Source: Flagellimonas sp. S3867 | Lineage (GTDB): Bacteria > Bacteroidota > Bacteroidia > Flavobacteriales > Flavobacteriaceae | NCBI RefSeq assembly: GCF_014698935.1 | Contig: NZ_JACVMN010000002.1 | Location: forward strand, 1-64,000 | Length of the DNA stretch: 64,000 nt | Direction of reading: 5' to 3' | Shown here: positions 43,654 through 53,384 of the stretch, in pieces | Position numbering within the stretch: position 1 is the first letter of the stretch | Layout: the number at the start of each line of letters is the position of its first letter | Notes under the pieces: generated by a model | What the model saw: the letters and a program-made list of their open reading frames with translations, nothing else | Told to the model about the DNA's origin: nothing | The model's database searches: none | Made by a program: the position numbers and the translations under genes

Positions 43654-44121
43654 CTACAATAGCGGAAAGGTATTTTCGTTCTTGACCTCGTTTAAAACAA
43701 ATGCACTTTTTACAGCCCCTATATTGGGCAACGTTGCAATTTTGGTCTTCGCAAACTTGTAATAAGCGTCCAAGTTCTTCACGATAACTTTTAACAGAAA
43801 ATCAAACTCACCTCCCACCACAAAACATTCTGTAACTTCGGAAAATTGTTTCATCTGATTTAAAAAATCATCCATCAAATGACCTTTTTGGGCTTCCAGT
43901 GAAACAAAACTGAATACGGTAATACTACTCTCTACTTTTTCCTTATCAATGATGGCCGCGTAGTTTTTGATAAAACCTTCATTTTCCAATCTTTTGATGC
44001 GCTCATAAACCGGCGTTTTGGTCAAACCAAGTTGTTCCGCTATGTGTTTTGCCACCGTTTTAGCATCTTTTTCCAAGATTTTTAAAATCTCCCTATCAAT
44101 GACATCTAACTGGGCTTGCAT
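43654..44121 (-). CDS. Lrp/AsnC-family transcriptional regulator
   Basis: This 155-residue protein has the N-terminal AsnC-type helix-turn-helix (about 4-55: LDVIDREILKILEKDAKTVAKHIAEQLGLTKTPVYERIKRLENEGFI). The RAM/ligand-binding domain follows (about 65-145: VSLEAQKGHLMDDFLNQMKQFSEVTECFVVGGEFDFLLKV). Such proteins sense amino acids. It is divergent from an aromatic amino acid hydroxylase gene with 186 bases between the starts, so that enzyme is its most likely target and an aromatic amino acid its most likely effector; both are inference from position. Confidence 0.95.
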   Translation of the reverse strand: MQAQLDVIDREILKILEKDAKTVAKHIAEQLGLTKTPVYERIKRLENEGFIKNYAAIIDKEKVESSITVFSFVSLEAQKGHLMDDFLNQMKQFSEVTECFVVGGEFDFLLKVIVKNLDAYYKFAKTKIATLPNIGAVKSAFVLNEVKNENTFPLL

Positions 44122-44254
44122 ACTTTTTCCTGTTTTGTCGTTATCAATACAACAAAAATATCATTTATTCCTGAAATATATCCTAATTCTAGTCTTTATT
44201 CCTATTCAATTTCATTTAACATGTTAATTTTTCTATTCATTGTATATTTATAGG

Positions 44255-44292
44255 AAGTTATCAATTTTTAAATTTTAATGATTGAATAACTT
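44255..44292. promoter_or_regulatory. Imperfect inverted repeat between the Lrp and hydroxylase genes
   Basis: AAGTTATCAAT (44255-44265) and ATTGAATAACTT (44281-44292) are complementary apart from one inserted A. The repeat lies just before the hydroxylase ATG and is a candidate Lrp site or 5'-leader hairpin. Confidence 0.4.
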
Positions 44293-44307
44293 GAAAATCG
44301 AATTCCT

Positions 44308-46074
44308 ATGAAAAAAAGCGCATACGAAAGCAATCCCATTCTAGATAAGCTTCCTGAGCATTTAAAGCAGTTTATAAAGCCTCAGGATTATGAGGACTAC
44401 TCCGCCATTGATCAAGCCGTTTGGCGTTATGTGATGCGCAAAAATGTGGATTACTTGAGCAAAGTCGCTCATCAGACATATGTGGAAGGATTGGAACAGA
44501 CCGGAATTTCCATAGACCATATCCCTAACATGTATGGCATGAACCGCATTTTAAAGGAAATTGGTTGGGCGGCTGTTGCCGTTGATGGTTTTATCCCTCC
44601 CTCTGCTTTTATGGAGTTCCAGGCCTATAATGTATTGGTAATTGCTTCAGATATCAGACAATTGGAAAATATCGAATACACCCCTGCACCGGATATTATT
44701 CATGAAGGGGCGGGCCATGCCCCAATCATCGCCAATCCGGAATATGCCGAATACCTTCGACGATTTGGGGAAATAGGAAGCAAGGCGATTTCCAGTGCCA
44801 AGGATTATGAACTCTATGAGGCCGTAAGGCACCTCTCCATAATCAAAGAAGCCCAAGGTACCTCCCAAGAAGAAATTAATAAAGCTGAAAAACATATTGA
44901 ACACCTACAGGAAAACATGGGCGAACCCAGCGAGATGGCCCTAATTCGGAATTTACATTGGTGGACCGTGGAATATGGATTGATAGGAACCATTGACAAT
45001 CCGAAAATTTATGGGGCAGGGCTACTCTCATCTATTGGGGAAAGTAAATGGTGCATGCAAGACGAGGTGGTTAAATTACCCTATACCATTGAAGCCGCAC
45101 ATCAAGCTTTTGACATCACTAAACCCCAACCCCAGTTATTTGTAACGCCTGATTTTGCATTCCTAAGTCAAGTATTGGAAGATTTCGCCAATACCATGGC
45201 CTTGCGTACCGGTGGACACTCTGGATTGCAAAAATTGGTTAACTCCAGAGCCTTGGGTACCATCGAACTTAGTACGGGATTGCAAATATCAGGGCAATTC
45301 AATTCTATTATCGAACATGAAGGCAAACCCATTTATCTAAGAACCGTTGGGCTAACAGCCTTGGCGTACAGGGAAAAGGAATTGGTTGGACACAGTACCG
45401 AATATCATCAAGAAGGATTTGGCTCACCTTTAGGAAAGTTGAAAGGCATTAATTTGGCCATTGAAGATATGGGGCCAAGAGATTTGAAGGCCTATAAAAT
45501 TTATGAGGGCGAACAAGTTTCCCTTGAATTTGAAGGCGGGGTTAAAGTGGAGGGTACCATTATCACTGGAACCCGAAATCTGCAAGGTAAAATCCTGTTG
45601 ATCACCTTTAAGGATTGCAAGGTAACCCATGATGGTACTATATTATTTCTTCCAGAGTGGGGACTCTACCATATGGCCGTAGGCCAGGAGGTTGTTTCGG
45701 CATACAACGGTCCCGCGGACTTGAACAGTTTTAACCTGATTACCCACGAACTAACCGAAACCACAATAAAACCAAAGAAAAGCGCTTCAAGAACACAATT
45801 AGAACTGTACTATCAGCAAATAAGGGATTTCAGGGAAGGTACAAACACTACCATCTCCCGAAACAAGGTTTTCAAGGAGCTTCAGGAAAAATATCCTGAG
45901 GATTGGTTATTATCCGTTGAACTTTTTGAACTGGCTAAAAAAGGCAATGATTCTGGGTTTCAAAATGAAATCAAAGCACATCTCGAAACCGTAAAACAAA
46001 GCAACCCCAAAGTTGGGCATTTGATTGATGGTGGTATTGAACTAGTCGAGCTTAGTTTTACCAAGGTTGAGTAA
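44308..46074 (+). CDS. Aromatic amino acid hydroxylase (biopterin-dependent, iron)
   Basis: This 588-residue enzyme has the catalytic core of phenylalanine/tyrosine/tryptophan hydroxylases. The iron ligands are visible: His132 and His137 in the block HEGAGHAPIIANPEY, and Glu222 in HWWTVEYGLIG. It hydroxylates an aromatic amino acid using tetrahydropterin and O2, usually Phe to Tyr in bacteria. It is much longer than the approximately 270-residue proteobacterial PhhA: about 240 residues past the core form a beta-rich domain (EGEQVSLEFEGGVKVEGTIITG) and a helical tail, as in other Bacteroidota enzymes. Its 3' end overlaps the convergent DUF4230 gene by 33 bases. The Lrp-type regulator is divergent to it. 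Confidence 0.93.
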   Translation: MKKSAYESNPILDKLPEHLKQFIKPQDYEDYSAIDQAVWRYVMRKNVDYLSKVAHQTYVEGLEQTGISIDHIPNMYGMNRILKEIGWAAVAVDGFIPPSAFMEFQAYNVLVIASDIRQLENIEYTPAPDIIHEGAGHAPIIANPEYAEYLRRFGEIGSKAISSAKDYELYEAVRHLSIIKEAQGTSQEEINKAEKHIEHLQENMGEPSEMALIRNLHWWTVEYGLIGTIDNPKIYGAGLLSSIGESKWCMQDEVVKLPYTIEAAHQAFDITKPQPQLFVTPDFAFLSQVLEDFANTMALRTGGHSGLQKLVNSRALGTIELSTGLQISGQFNSIIEHEGKPIYLRTVGLTALAYREKELVGHSTEYHQEGFGSPLGKLKGINLAIEDMGPRDLKAYKIYEGEQVSLEFEGGVKVEGTIITGTRNLQGKILLITFKDCKVTHDGTILFLPEWGLYHMAVGQEVVSAYNGPADLNSFNLITHELTETTIKPKKSASRTQLELYYQQIRDFREGTNTTISRNKVFKELQEKYPEDWLLSVELFELAKKGNDSGFQNEIKAHLETVKQSNPKVGHLIDGGIELVELSFTKVE

Positions 46075-46668
46075 TTGGTCGTAAGAAGCTATGTTTTTTT
46101 GATTGTACTCCAAAGTCCATCCCATTGAATTGGAAAGCACGTAGATTCGGGAAAGTTCGCTTACCAACCTATTCTCGGCATTGGATTTTAACGAGGATGC
46201 TTCAATTTTTCGCATTAGTGAAGCATTTACATTTTCCTTAATGGCGTTGTAATCCTCAGCTTTAAATGGGTTAAAGTAATCCGCCGTTACATCATAATAC
46301 TCAAAATCAGGATTGACTTTTATCTCTGGTTCGGGAATTGATGAAATCTTAATAATTTTTTGGGTCTCATCCAACTCATAAGCTATCTTGCCCAAATCAT
46401 AAGAAATAGTCGCTTCAGCATTTACAACCACCAATGCTTTTTTATCCGCCGTTACCAAAGACCCAAATAATTCCTTGGAATCTGCATAATTGTACACCTC
46501 CACAAAATGACCTTCGGTCACAATAAGTTTGGATACGTTTTTTAATTCTTGCTGAATCAACAAAGAACTTTCTTTGAGCAGGGTAGCCCGTTCATTATAA
46601 TCTGTACAGGATTTGTAGATCAACACAGAAGCAAGAGCTATGATTGCACCAACAAGAACTTTTTTCAT
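46042..46668 (-). CDS. DUF4230 protein
   Basis: This 208-residue protein has an N-terminal membrane anchor (MKKVLVGAIIALASVLIYKSC) and the DUF4230 pattern: QQELKNVSKLIVTEGHFVEVYNYADSKEL, ALVVVNAEATISYDLGKI and IKISSIPEPEIKVNPDFEYYDV. It probably faces the periplasm; the function is unknown. It is the last gene of the leftward alaS-DUF6090-GSCFA-DUF4230 run, three bases after the GSCFA gene. Its last 33 bases, including the stop, overlap the end of the convergent hydroxylase gene. Confidence 0.9.
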   Translation of the reverse strand: MKKVLVGAIIALASVLIYKSCTDYNERATLLKESSLLIQQELKNVSKLIVTEGHFVEVYNYADSKELFGSLVTADKKALVVVNAEATISYDLGKIAYELDETQKIIKISSIPEPEIKVNPDFEYYDVTADYFNPFKAEDYNAIKENVNASLMRKIEASSLKSNAENRLVSELSRIYVLSNSMGWTLEYNQKNIASYDQLLNLGKTKLD

Positions 46669-46671
46669 TGC

Positions 46672-47616
46672 TTAAAATTTCATAAAAGGATACCTCTCTT
46701 GAAGATACGTAATTTTACCTCCCAGCGACTTTTTAAACTTCTGATGTGCTTCTGAATCTGGGTTAAAAGGTTTGTGTTGCAATCCCTTTTGAACAGTTTC
46801 CACTTCATCCATAATTGTGTGGATTTCTGGAGAAATCAATGTGGATTTGAACTTTTCCCAGATGTAACCCACGGCCAAGTCATTGGGATGCACCATATCC
46901 TTTCCATAAAAACGATAATCGCGTAGTTCGTCCATCATTATTTCATACGAAGGAAAATATGACATATCGTGTCCTTCTAGCATTTCATGAACTGCTCCTA
47001 TTAGGTTGGCTTTACTTCGCTGGTTCTCCACAAACCCATCTTTCAAATGGCGTACGGGAGAAATGGTAAAAATGATCTGTACTTTTTTGTTTATCGATTG
47101 AACCAATTCCACCACTTTTTTAAGGCTTGATTGAATCATTTCTGTGGATAATAACTCTTTGGAAAATTCCCTTTGGGGCACTTTATGACAATTGGCCACA
47201 AGTTTTTGGGTTAAATTGTGCCTATATGCCCACGCGGTACCCAAGGTTAAAATTATATGAGTGGCGTCCTTTAATGCTTTTGAAGTTTCCTGCAATCCAT
47301 TGTTCAAATTATCCAGCAATTCCTGTTCCGATGTGGTATTTAAATCGGAATGCGCATCAAAACAATGCCAAATTCCCCCATGCTCAAAAACTTCTTCTTT
47401 TTGATACGTTTGATTTGTTAGAGCCCTTTCTATCAAATTTTCAATGGCAATTGGGTGAAAAAGAATCCCGAAGGGATTTTGGGCCGTTCGAAACTTATAG
47501 TACTCCAATTTATCCCCAATGTTCTCCACAAAGCAGGAACCCATCATCAATAGCTTTGATTGATAATCGATAAGATTCTCAGCTGTAATAAGCGGAACTG
47601 TTGTCTGAAGTTTCAT
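46672..47616 (-). CDS. GSCFA-domain protein
   Basis: This 314-residue protein has the namesake motif near the N-terminus, LLMMGSCFVENIGDKL, and further blocks such as NPFGILFHPIAIENLIERAL, HIILTLGTAWAY and FTISPVRHLKDGFVENQRSKANLI. GSCFA proteins belong to the SGNH-hydrolase-like fold; the Ser in GSCF, the Asn/His in SPVRH and the later DMVHPND fit an SGNH-type active site. Substrates are unknown, though ester or acetyl hydrolysis is plausible. It is cytoplasmic by the absence of a signal peptide. It lies in the alaS operon, nine bases after the DUF6090 gene. Confidence 0.93.
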   Translation of the reverse strand: MKLQTTVPLITAENLIDYQSKLLMMGSCFVENIGDKLEYYKFRTAQNPFGILFHPIAIENLIERALTNQTYQKEEVFEHGGIWHCFDAHSDLNTTSEQELLDNLNNGLQETSKALKDATHIILTLGTAWAYRHNLTQKLVANCHKVPQREFSKELLSTEMIQSSLKKVVELVQSINKKVQIIFTISPVRHLKDGFVENQRSKANLIGAVHEMLEGHDMSYFPSYEIMMDELRDYRFYGKDMVHPNDLAVGYIWEKFKSTLISPEIHTIMDEVETVQKGLQHKPFNPDSEAHQKFKKSLGGKITYLQERYPFMKF

Positions 47617-47625
47617 GCGACCGAA

Positions 47626-48282
47626 CTACTTACAATTGTCAATATTTTGAATCATATCCCTGTATTGATTTTCCAATTGTGCCTCCAGTTGCTTCAGAAT
47701 TTGCAATATCCGAATCAGTTCTCGCATAGACCCATCCCTCAGGGCATCTGTGGCTTTGTTTAATTCATCCTTGACCAAATCCTGAGTATTGTACAACCCT
47801 TGTAGGTCATACAGACAATCATATCCAAACTCATGGAATATTCCGGTCGATTTTGCAATTTCCCAAGCTATACTACTTAAATCGGTAATTTCAAGGTTCA
47901 CAAAAGCAGCAACCTGATACTCGTAATCGCCATTACCTACCGCTACCGAATCAACGTTTGAAAAATACCCAGGATATCTATGCATAAAATTCTGCATGGC
48001 CGTTGGTGTCAGAATTAACTTTCCATCATCGCCATTTAAACTATCCATTTCGGCATAAAAAGATGGGATTTGTTGGTTAATTGCTCCATTCTCGACCAGT
48101 TCCTCCAAATTCGCTTCGATTTCACCCTTTATTTTGACCAGAGCTACCTCTTTATTCTGCTGAACCGTTTTGGAAGCATTCCAATCGTTAAACCAAATGG
48201 CAAGATTTATGCCGACAAAAAGTAGCACTATCTCACCTACAATGTATTTCCAATTAACGTGTTTATTCTTGAAGAATCGCAT
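47626..48282 (-). CDS. DUF6090-type membrane protein
   Basis: This 218-residue protein has one N-terminal helix with the family pattern YIVGEIVLLFVGINLAIWFNDWN, followed by a long helical extracytoplasmic region (about 40-218). Similar proteins with a GEIxLVxxGIxxALxxNNWN-type start are very common in marine Flavobacteriaceae, often in several copies, and their role is unknown. It starts three bases after the alaS stop, so it is almost certainly on the alaS transcript. Confidence 0.8.
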   Translation of the reverse strand: MRFFKNKHVNWKYIVGEIVLLFVGINLAIWFNDWNASKTVQQNKEVALVKIKGEIEANLEELVENGAINQQIPSFYAEMDSLNGDDGKLILTPTAMQNFMHRYPGYFSNVDSVAVGNGDYEYQVAAFVNLEITDLSSIAWEIAKSTGIFHEFGYDCLYDLQGLYNTQDLVKDELNKATDALRDGSMRELIRILQILKQLEAQLENQYRDMIQNIDNCK

Positions 48283-48285
48283 ATC

Positions 48286-50910
48286 CTAGTTTGTCGCGGC
48301 AACAAACTCCTTGGCATTTTTCAATGCATCTGCTATTCCAGCAGGATTTTTACCCCCAGCTGTTGCAAAGAAAGGTTGTCCTCCCCCTCCTCCTTGGATG
48401 TATTTGCCCAACTCTCGGACAATGTTGCCGGCATTTAATCCCTTGTTTGACACCATTTCCTTGGAAATGTAACAGGACAGTATGGCTTTTCCATCCTTTT
48501 CTGCTCCAAGAAGTAGAAATAGGTTCGATACTTGTCCTCCAATTTCAAAAGCCAAATCTTTGATGCCAGCGGCATCCAAATCGACTTTTTTAGCTAAAAA
48601 TTGAACTCCGTTGACCTCTTCCAGTTCCGTGATCAAATCGCTTTTTAATCCTTTGGCCTTGTCCTTCAATAACTGCTCGACCTGCTTTTTTAAAGCTACG
48701 TTTTCGTCTTGTAGATTTTCAACTGCTTTTACAGGGTCTTGGGCCTTGTTCAATAGGTCCTTTATCTCAAACAACATTCGGTTGTTCTTAAAATAGAATT
48801 CCTTTACCGCATCTGAGGTAATGGCCTCAATCCTTCGGATTCCGGCAGCAACCGCACCTTCCGAAACAATTTTGAAATGCCAAATGTCCGCCGTATTTTT
48901 TACATGGGTTCCCCCACATAATTCTATGGACTGCCCAAAACGGACGGTACGAACAGTGTCTCCATATTTTTCTCCAAATAGCGCCATGGCTCCTTGCTCC
49001 ATGGCCTCCTTGATGGGAATATTTCGGTTTTCTTCAAAAGGAAGCTGCCCTTCTATCCGAGCATTCACAAAGTTTTCTACATCTCGAAGTTCTCCGGTGG
49101 TCAGTTTTGAAAAATGGGAAAAGTCGAATCGAAGATGTTTTGAATGTACCGCCGATCCTTTTTGCTCTACATGAGATCCCAAAACTTCTCTTAAAGCTTG
49201 ATGCAACAAATGCGTAGCTGTATGATTGCTTGCTGTACGTTGCCTTTGTTTTTTGTCGACTACCGCTTTTAGTGTGCCAGAAATGTTCTTTGGTAGGTTA
49301 CTGGAAAAATGGACAACTTCGTTGTTTTCCCTTTTGGTATCCAAAATGTAAACCACATCGCCATTGGGAACTTCCAGATAGCCTTTATCACCTACTTGTC
49401 CACCACCTTCGGGATAAAATGGGGTTAAATTGAAGACCATTTGATATTGATCCCCTTCTTTTTTGCTGCTGACTTTTCGGTATTTCACCAATTTCACTTC
49501 CGCCTCCAAACTGTCGTAACCAATGAATTCTTGTTCTGAATCTTCTAAAAGTATTGTCCAGTCGTCTTTGGAAACTTCTGAAGCAGCCCTGGAACGGTCC
49601 TTTTGAGCCTTCAATGCTTTTTCGAAACCTTCACTGTCGAGTTCATACCCTTTCTCTTCCAGAATGAGTGATGTAAGGTCAATCGGAAAGCCGAAAGTAT
49701 CATACAACTCAAATGCTTTTTGTCCATCAATTACATTTCCATCTGTGAAGTCCATAATAGCATCTAACAGGGACAAACCTTGTTCTATCGTTTTTAAGAA
49801 AGATGCTTCCTCCTCCTTGACTACATTTTCAATCAATTGGTATTGCTCGTGTAGCTCTGGGAAGGCTTTGCCCATGGTTTCACCCAACACTTTTACCAAT
49901 CGGTAGATGAATGGCTTGTTGGTGCCCAAAAAGGTAAATCCGTAGCGAATAGCCCGTCTTAAAATTCTTCGGATTACATATCCCGCGCCATTATTGCTTG
50001 GCAATTGTCCATCTGCTATGGAAAAAGCAACCGCTCGTATATGGTCCGCCACCACACGAATGGCGATATCGGTCTGTTCGTCCTTTCCGTATTTATGACC
50101 GGTAATAATTTCTATTTCACGAATAAGGGGTGCAAATACATCGGTGTCATAGTTGGATTGTACTCCTTGCAACACCATACAAAGGCGCTCAAAGCCCATT
50201 CCGGTATCCACATGCTTTTCTGGGAGGTTTTCAAGTTTGCCATTGGCCTTCCGATTGTATTGCATAAAGACCAAATTCCAAATTTCAACAACTTGTGGAT
50301 GGTCTTGGTTCACCAATGAAGCACCCGAAACCTTAGCTTTTTCTGCTGCAGACCGAATATCCACATGGATTTCGGAGCATGGACCACAGGGACCTTGGTC
50401 ACCCATTTCCCAGAAATTGTCTTTTTTATTCCCTAGGATGATTCTATCCTCAGGCACAATTGCTTTCCATAATTCAAAAGCCTCTTTATCCATTTCCAGA
50501 TTATCCGCATCCTCACTCCCTTCAAAAACGGAAACATAAAGGCTGTCTTTATCAATTTTGTAGACTTTGGTCAACAATTCCCACGCCCATTGAATGGCTT
50601 CTTTTTTAAAATAATCCCCAAAACTCCAATTCCCCAACATCTCAAACATGGTGTGGTGGTAGGTATCCTTGCCCACCTCATCCAAATCATTGTGTTTTCC
50701 ACTTACACGGAGACATTTTTGGGTATCAGAAACTCTTTTTGACCTTGAAACAGAATTTCCCAAGAAAAATTCTTTGAACTGGTTCATGCCCGCATTGGTA
50801 AACATCAAAGTGGGGTCGTCTTTCATCACCATAGGTGCCGACGGAACAATCTTATGCTCTTTCCCTTTGAAAAAACTTAAAAATTGGGTTCTAACTTCTT
50901 GGGATGTCAT
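48286..50910 (-). CDS. alaS: Alanyl-tRNA synthetase
   Basis: AlaS charges tRNA-Ala and edits mischarged Ser/Gly. The 874-residue length is normal. The class II catalytic core lies at the N-terminus ([33 protein letters not shown]-type block [45 protein letters not shown] region). The editing domain has [16 protein letters not shown] and CGGTHV, the zinc-binding His/Cys set. The C-terminal C-Ala domain ends at [16 protein letters not shown]. It heads the alaS-DUF6090-GSCFA-DUF4230 run. A -7 box at 50993-51000 could be its promoter, with a leader of about 75 bases. Confidence 0.98.
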   Translation of the reverse strand: MTSQEVRTQFLSFFKGKEHKIVPSAPMVMKDDPTLMFTNAGMNQFKEFFLGNSVSRSKRVSDTQKCLRVSGKHNDLDEVGKDTYHHTMFEMLGNWSFGDYFKKEAIQWAWELLTKVYKIDKDSLYVSVFEGSEDADNLEMDKEAFELWKAIVPEDRIILGNKKDNFWEMGDQGPCGPCSEIHVDIRSAAEKAKVSGASLVNQDHPQVVEIWNLVFMQYNRKANGKLENLPEKHVDTGMGFERLCMVLQGVQSNYDTDVFAPLIREIEIITGHKYGKDEQTDIAIRVVADHIRAVAFSIADGQLPSNNGAGYVIRRILRRAIRYGFTFLGTNKPFIYRLVKVLGETMGKAFPELHEQYQLIENVVKEEEASFLKTIEQGLSLLDAIMDFTDGNVIDGQKAFELYDTFGFPIDLTSLILEEKGYELDSEGFEKALKAQKDRSRAASEVSKDDWTILLEDSEQEFIGYDSLEAEVKLVKYRKVSSKKEGDQYQMVFNLTPFYPEGGGQVGDKGYLEVPNGDVVYILDTKRENNEVVHFSSNLPKNISGTLKAVVDKKQRQRTASNHTATHLLHQALREVLGSHVEQKGSAVHSKHLRFDFSHFSKLTTGELRDVENFVNARIEGQLPFEENRNIPIKEAMEQGAMALFGEKYGDTVRTVRFGQSIELCGGTHVKNTADIWHFKIVSEGAVAAGIRRIEAITSDAVKEFYFKNNRMLFEIKDLLNKAQDPVKAVENLQDENVALKKQVEQLLKDKAKGLKSDLITELEEVNGVQFLAKKVDLDAAGIKDLAFEIGGQVSNLFLLLGAEKDGKAILSCYISKEMVSNKGLNAGNIVRELGKYIQGGGGGQPFFATAGGKNPAGIADALKNAKEFVAATN

Positions 50911-50960
50911 TGAATTTGCTAGGGTTTTATTAAATTTAACACTTTAAGGAAAACAATTTT

Positions 50961-50968
50961 TATATTTG
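50961..50968 (+). promoter_or_regulatory. -7 box for the M23 peptidase operon
   Basis: TATATTTG exactly matches TAnnTTTG, 47 bases before the ATG at 51016. No convincing -33 TTG is seen at 19-21 bases. Confidence 0.5.
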
Positions 50969-50992
50969 TTTGTTTTCTTAAAAAAGAATGCG

Positions 50993-51000
50993 CAAAAATA
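50993..51000 (-). promoter_or_regulatory. Possible -7 box for alaS
   Basis: The minus strand reads TATTTTTG, 82 bases before the alaS ATG. It would make the alaS and M23 promoters overlap face to face across about 40 bases. No -33 support is visible. Confidence 0.3.
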
Positions 51001-51015
51001 GGATAAAATCCCTTC

Positions 51016-51993
51016 ATGTCTAAAGTTAAGTACTATTACGATCCAGATACGCTTTCCTATCGGAAGATAGAGCCCAAAAAATCCAAAAAGTATAGGAATC
51101 TTTTCTTTTTTATCGTTGGTGCTGCTTTGTTTGGCCTTATTGGCCTTATTGTGCTATTGAACACCAATCTTTTGAACACTCCTAAAGAACTTTCCCTCGA
51201 TCGTGAGGTGCGCAATTATGAGCTCCAATTTGAGATATTGACAAAAAAAATGGAGCAAATGGAGCAGGTTTTAGCCAATATTGAAGATCGGGACAATAAT
51301 ATTTATCGATTATATTTTGAAGCCAATCCGATTCCTGAGGAACAACGTAAAGCCGGTTTTGGAGGGGTAAACCGATACAAGTCACTTGAAGGTTTCAACA
51401 ACTCCCAAATTATAACCAACGCTACCCAACGCTTGGATATCATTCAAAAACAAATGGTCATTCAGTCCAAATCGTTGGACGAGATTGCTAAACTAGCTGA
51501 AGAAAAAGAAAAGTTGCTGGCTTCCATTCCTGCAATTCAACCTGTCAGAAATGAGGACTTGACCCGAATGGCATCGGGTTATGGATGGCGATCAGATCCT
51601 TTTACCAAAGCACGAAAAATGCACTGGGGAATGGACTTTACGGCTCCAAGAGGAGTGCCCATCTACGCAACAGGCGATGGAACAGTAAAACGTGCCGATA
51701 ACCGTTCTTCCGGTTATGGCAAACATATACGAGTTGATCATGGGTATGGCTATATGTCCTTGTATGCGCATTTAAGCAAATACAATGTGACCAAAGGTCA
51801 AAAAGTAAAACGTGGGGATTTGATAGGTTTTGTAGGCAATACAGGACGGTCAGAGGCTCCCCATTTGCACTACGAGGTGTTCAAAGATGAGGAACGCATC
51901 AACCCTATTAACTTCTATTACGGAAGTTTGACAGCGGAAGAGTTTGAGAATATGCTCAAATTCGCCAATCAAGAGAACCAATCCTTGGATTAA
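51016..51993 (+). CDS. M23-family zinc metallopeptidase (membrane-anchored)
   Basis: This 325-residue protein has a cytoplasmic N-terminus, one membrane helix (29-49), a coiled-coil stretch (about 60-95) and a C-terminal peptidase-M23/LytM domain (about 190-300). The metal site is complete: His203 and Asp207 in MHWGMDFTAPRG, and His283 and His285 in APHLHYEV. Such enzymes cut peptidoglycan cross-links or activate amidases at the cell wall. Its stop overlaps the MerR start by one base (51993), so the first two genes of the operon are tightly coupled. Confidence 0.95.
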   Translation: MSKVKYYYDPDTLSYRKIEPKKSKKYRNLFFFIVGAALFGLIGLIVLLNTNLLNTPKELSLDREVRNYELQFEILTKKMEQMEQVLANIEDRDNNIYRLYFEANPIPEEQRKAGFGGVNRYKSLEGFNNSQIITNATQRLDIIQKQMVIQSKSLDEIAKLAEEKEKLLASIPAIQPVRNEDLTRMASGYGWRSDPFTKARKMHWGMDFTAPRGVPIYATGDGTVKRADNRSSGYGKHIRVDHGYGYMSLYAHLSKYNVTKGQKVKRGDLIGFVGNTGRSEAPHLHYEVFKDEERINPINFYYGSLTAEEFENMLKFANQENQSLD

Positions 51994-52322
51994 TGCATAT
52001 AGACCTTCCCGAAAAACGATATTATGGTATTGGCGAAGTAGCCAAGGCTTTTGGAGTGAACACTTCATTGATTCGGTTTTGGGAAAAGGAATTCGATGTG
52101 CTCCAGCCTAAAAAAAATGCCAAGGGCAACCGAAAGTTCACGCCTAAGGATATCCAAAACCTTCAACTTATTTATCACTTGGTAAAAGAAAGAGGCTTTA
52201 CCTTGGAAGGGGCCAAAATCCATTTGAAAGAGGAAAAGCAAAAAACACTTTCCAAATTTGAGGTCATTCAAAAACTACAAAAAGTAAAGGCCGAGCTTTT
52301 AAAGATCAAAGAACAACTATAA
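51993..52322 (+). CDS. MerR-family transcriptional regulator
   Basis: This 109-residue protein is a MerR-type winged helix (about 8-75): YYGIGEVAKAFGVNTSLIRF, WEKEFDVLQPKKNAKGNRKF, TPKDIQNLQLIYHLVKERGF. A short coiled-coil dimerisation helix follows. The C-terminal effector domain of longer MerR proteins is absent. The start ATG overlaps the M23 stop. This M23-MerR order is common in Flavobacteriia, where the regulator's target is not known. LemA and TPM genes follow within 22 bases. Confidence 0.93.
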   Translation: MHIDLPEKRYYGIGEVAKAFGVNTSLIRFWEKEFDVLQPKKNAKGNRKFTPKDIQNLQLIYHLVKERGFTLEGAKIHLKEEKQKTLSKFEVIQKLQKVKAELLKIKEQL

Positions 52323-52344
52323 TTATAAACACAAAACCGAGAAC

Positions 52345-52944
52345 ATGAAAAAAGGTATACTTGCCGTAATTGTACTTATAGTACTGGTAGTTATTCTGGG
52401 TGGTTGGTATGTGAGGACCAACAACACCTTAGTAGATATGAAAGGACAAGCCACCAAGCAATGGGCCAACGTCGAGAGCTCATATCAACGCCGAAGTGAT
52501 TTGATTGGCAATCTGGTAAAAACCGTGCAGGGAGCAGCCGATTTTGAAAGAAACACCTTAAAAGAGGTGATTGAGGCACGTGCGAAGGCAACTTCGACCA
52601 CCATCGATGCGAATAATATAACCCCACAACAGTTGGCGGAGTTCCAACAAGCACAAACTGGTCTTTCCTCTGCACTTTCCAGGCTTTTGGTAACAGTGGA
52701 ACGCTATCCAGAACTTAAGGCGAATCAAAACTTTTTGGAATTGCAATCACAATTAGAGGGCACTGAAAATAGAATCAATGTAGAACGTAATCGGTTCAAT
52801 AATCTCGCTGGAGAATACAATATAAAAATTGAGAAAATTCCAACGAATATCATTGCCAGTATTGCAAATTTTGATCCATTGGCGTTATTCAGTTCCAATC
52901 CAGGTGCTGAAAATGCCCCAGATGTAAATTTCGAATTCGATTAA
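52345..52944 (+). CDS. lemA: LemA-family protein
   Basis: This 199-residue protein has an N-terminal membrane helix (about 4-22) and the LemA helical bundle: NTLVDMKGQATKQWANVESSYQRRSDLIGNLVKTVQGAADFERN, EARAKATS, LSRLLVTVERYPELKANQNF, ENRINVERNRFNNLAGEYN. LemA is widespread and its function is unsettled. It is followed two bases later by two TPM-domain genes, an arrangement seen across many phyla and thought to be a membrane-associated unit. Confidence 0.97.
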   Translation: MKKGILAVIVLIVLVVILGGWYVRTNNTLVDMKGQATKQWANVESSYQRRSDLIGNLVKTVQGAADFERNTLKEVIEARAKATSTTIDANNITPQQLAEFQQAQTGLSSALSRLLVTVERYPELKANQNFLELQSQLEGTENRINVERNRFNNLAGEYNIKIEKIPTNIIASIANFDPLALFSSNPGAENAPDVNFEFD

Positions 52945-52946
52945 AC

Positions 52947-53384
52947 ATGTCGCACGTAGAAGAATTTTTGACTGCTGAAGAGGAGCAGGAGATTGTCAAT
53001 GCCATTCTTGAAGCTGAAAAAAACACTTCAGGAGAGATCAGGGTGCATATTGAGGCTACCACTAAAATGGATCATTTTAGTAGGGCGCAGCAGATTTTCC
53101 ACTTTCTAAAAATGGACAATACCAAAGATGAAAATGGGGTCCTACTTTATGTTGCCGTCGATGATAAAAAATTCGTTATTTATGGCGATACGGGTATTGA
53201 CAGAGCCGTTCCCAAAGGTTTTTGGGACAATACCAAAAATATAATTGCTACGCACTTTAAAAAAGGTGATTTTAAGAAAGGTATAGTAGAAGGCGTTTTA
53301 ATGGCTGGTACGGAACTCAACACCCACTTTCCGTGGGACCAAACGGACACCAATGAGCTTAGCGATGCCATATCCAAAGGTTAG
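52947..53384 (+). CDS. TPM-domain protein (cytoplasmic type)
   Basis: This 145-residue protein contains a TPM domain (about 5-140): TAEEEQEIVNAILEAEKNTSGEIRVHIEA, ENGVLLYVAVDDKKFVIYGDTGIDRAVP. It has no signal peptide or membrane helix. TPM domains occur in a thylakoid protein linked to photosystem II repair and in bacterial YgcG-like proteins, but the biochemistry in bacteria is uncertain. It lies two bases after lemA and overlaps the start of the larger TPM gene. Confidence 0.93.
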   Translation: MSHVEEFLTAEEEQEIVNAILEAEKNTSGEIRVHIEATTKMDHFSRAQQIFHFLKMDNTKDENGVLLYVAVDDKKFVIYGDTGIDRAVPKGFWDNTKNIIATHFKKGDFKKGIVEGVLMAGTELNTHFPWDQTDTNELSDAISKG

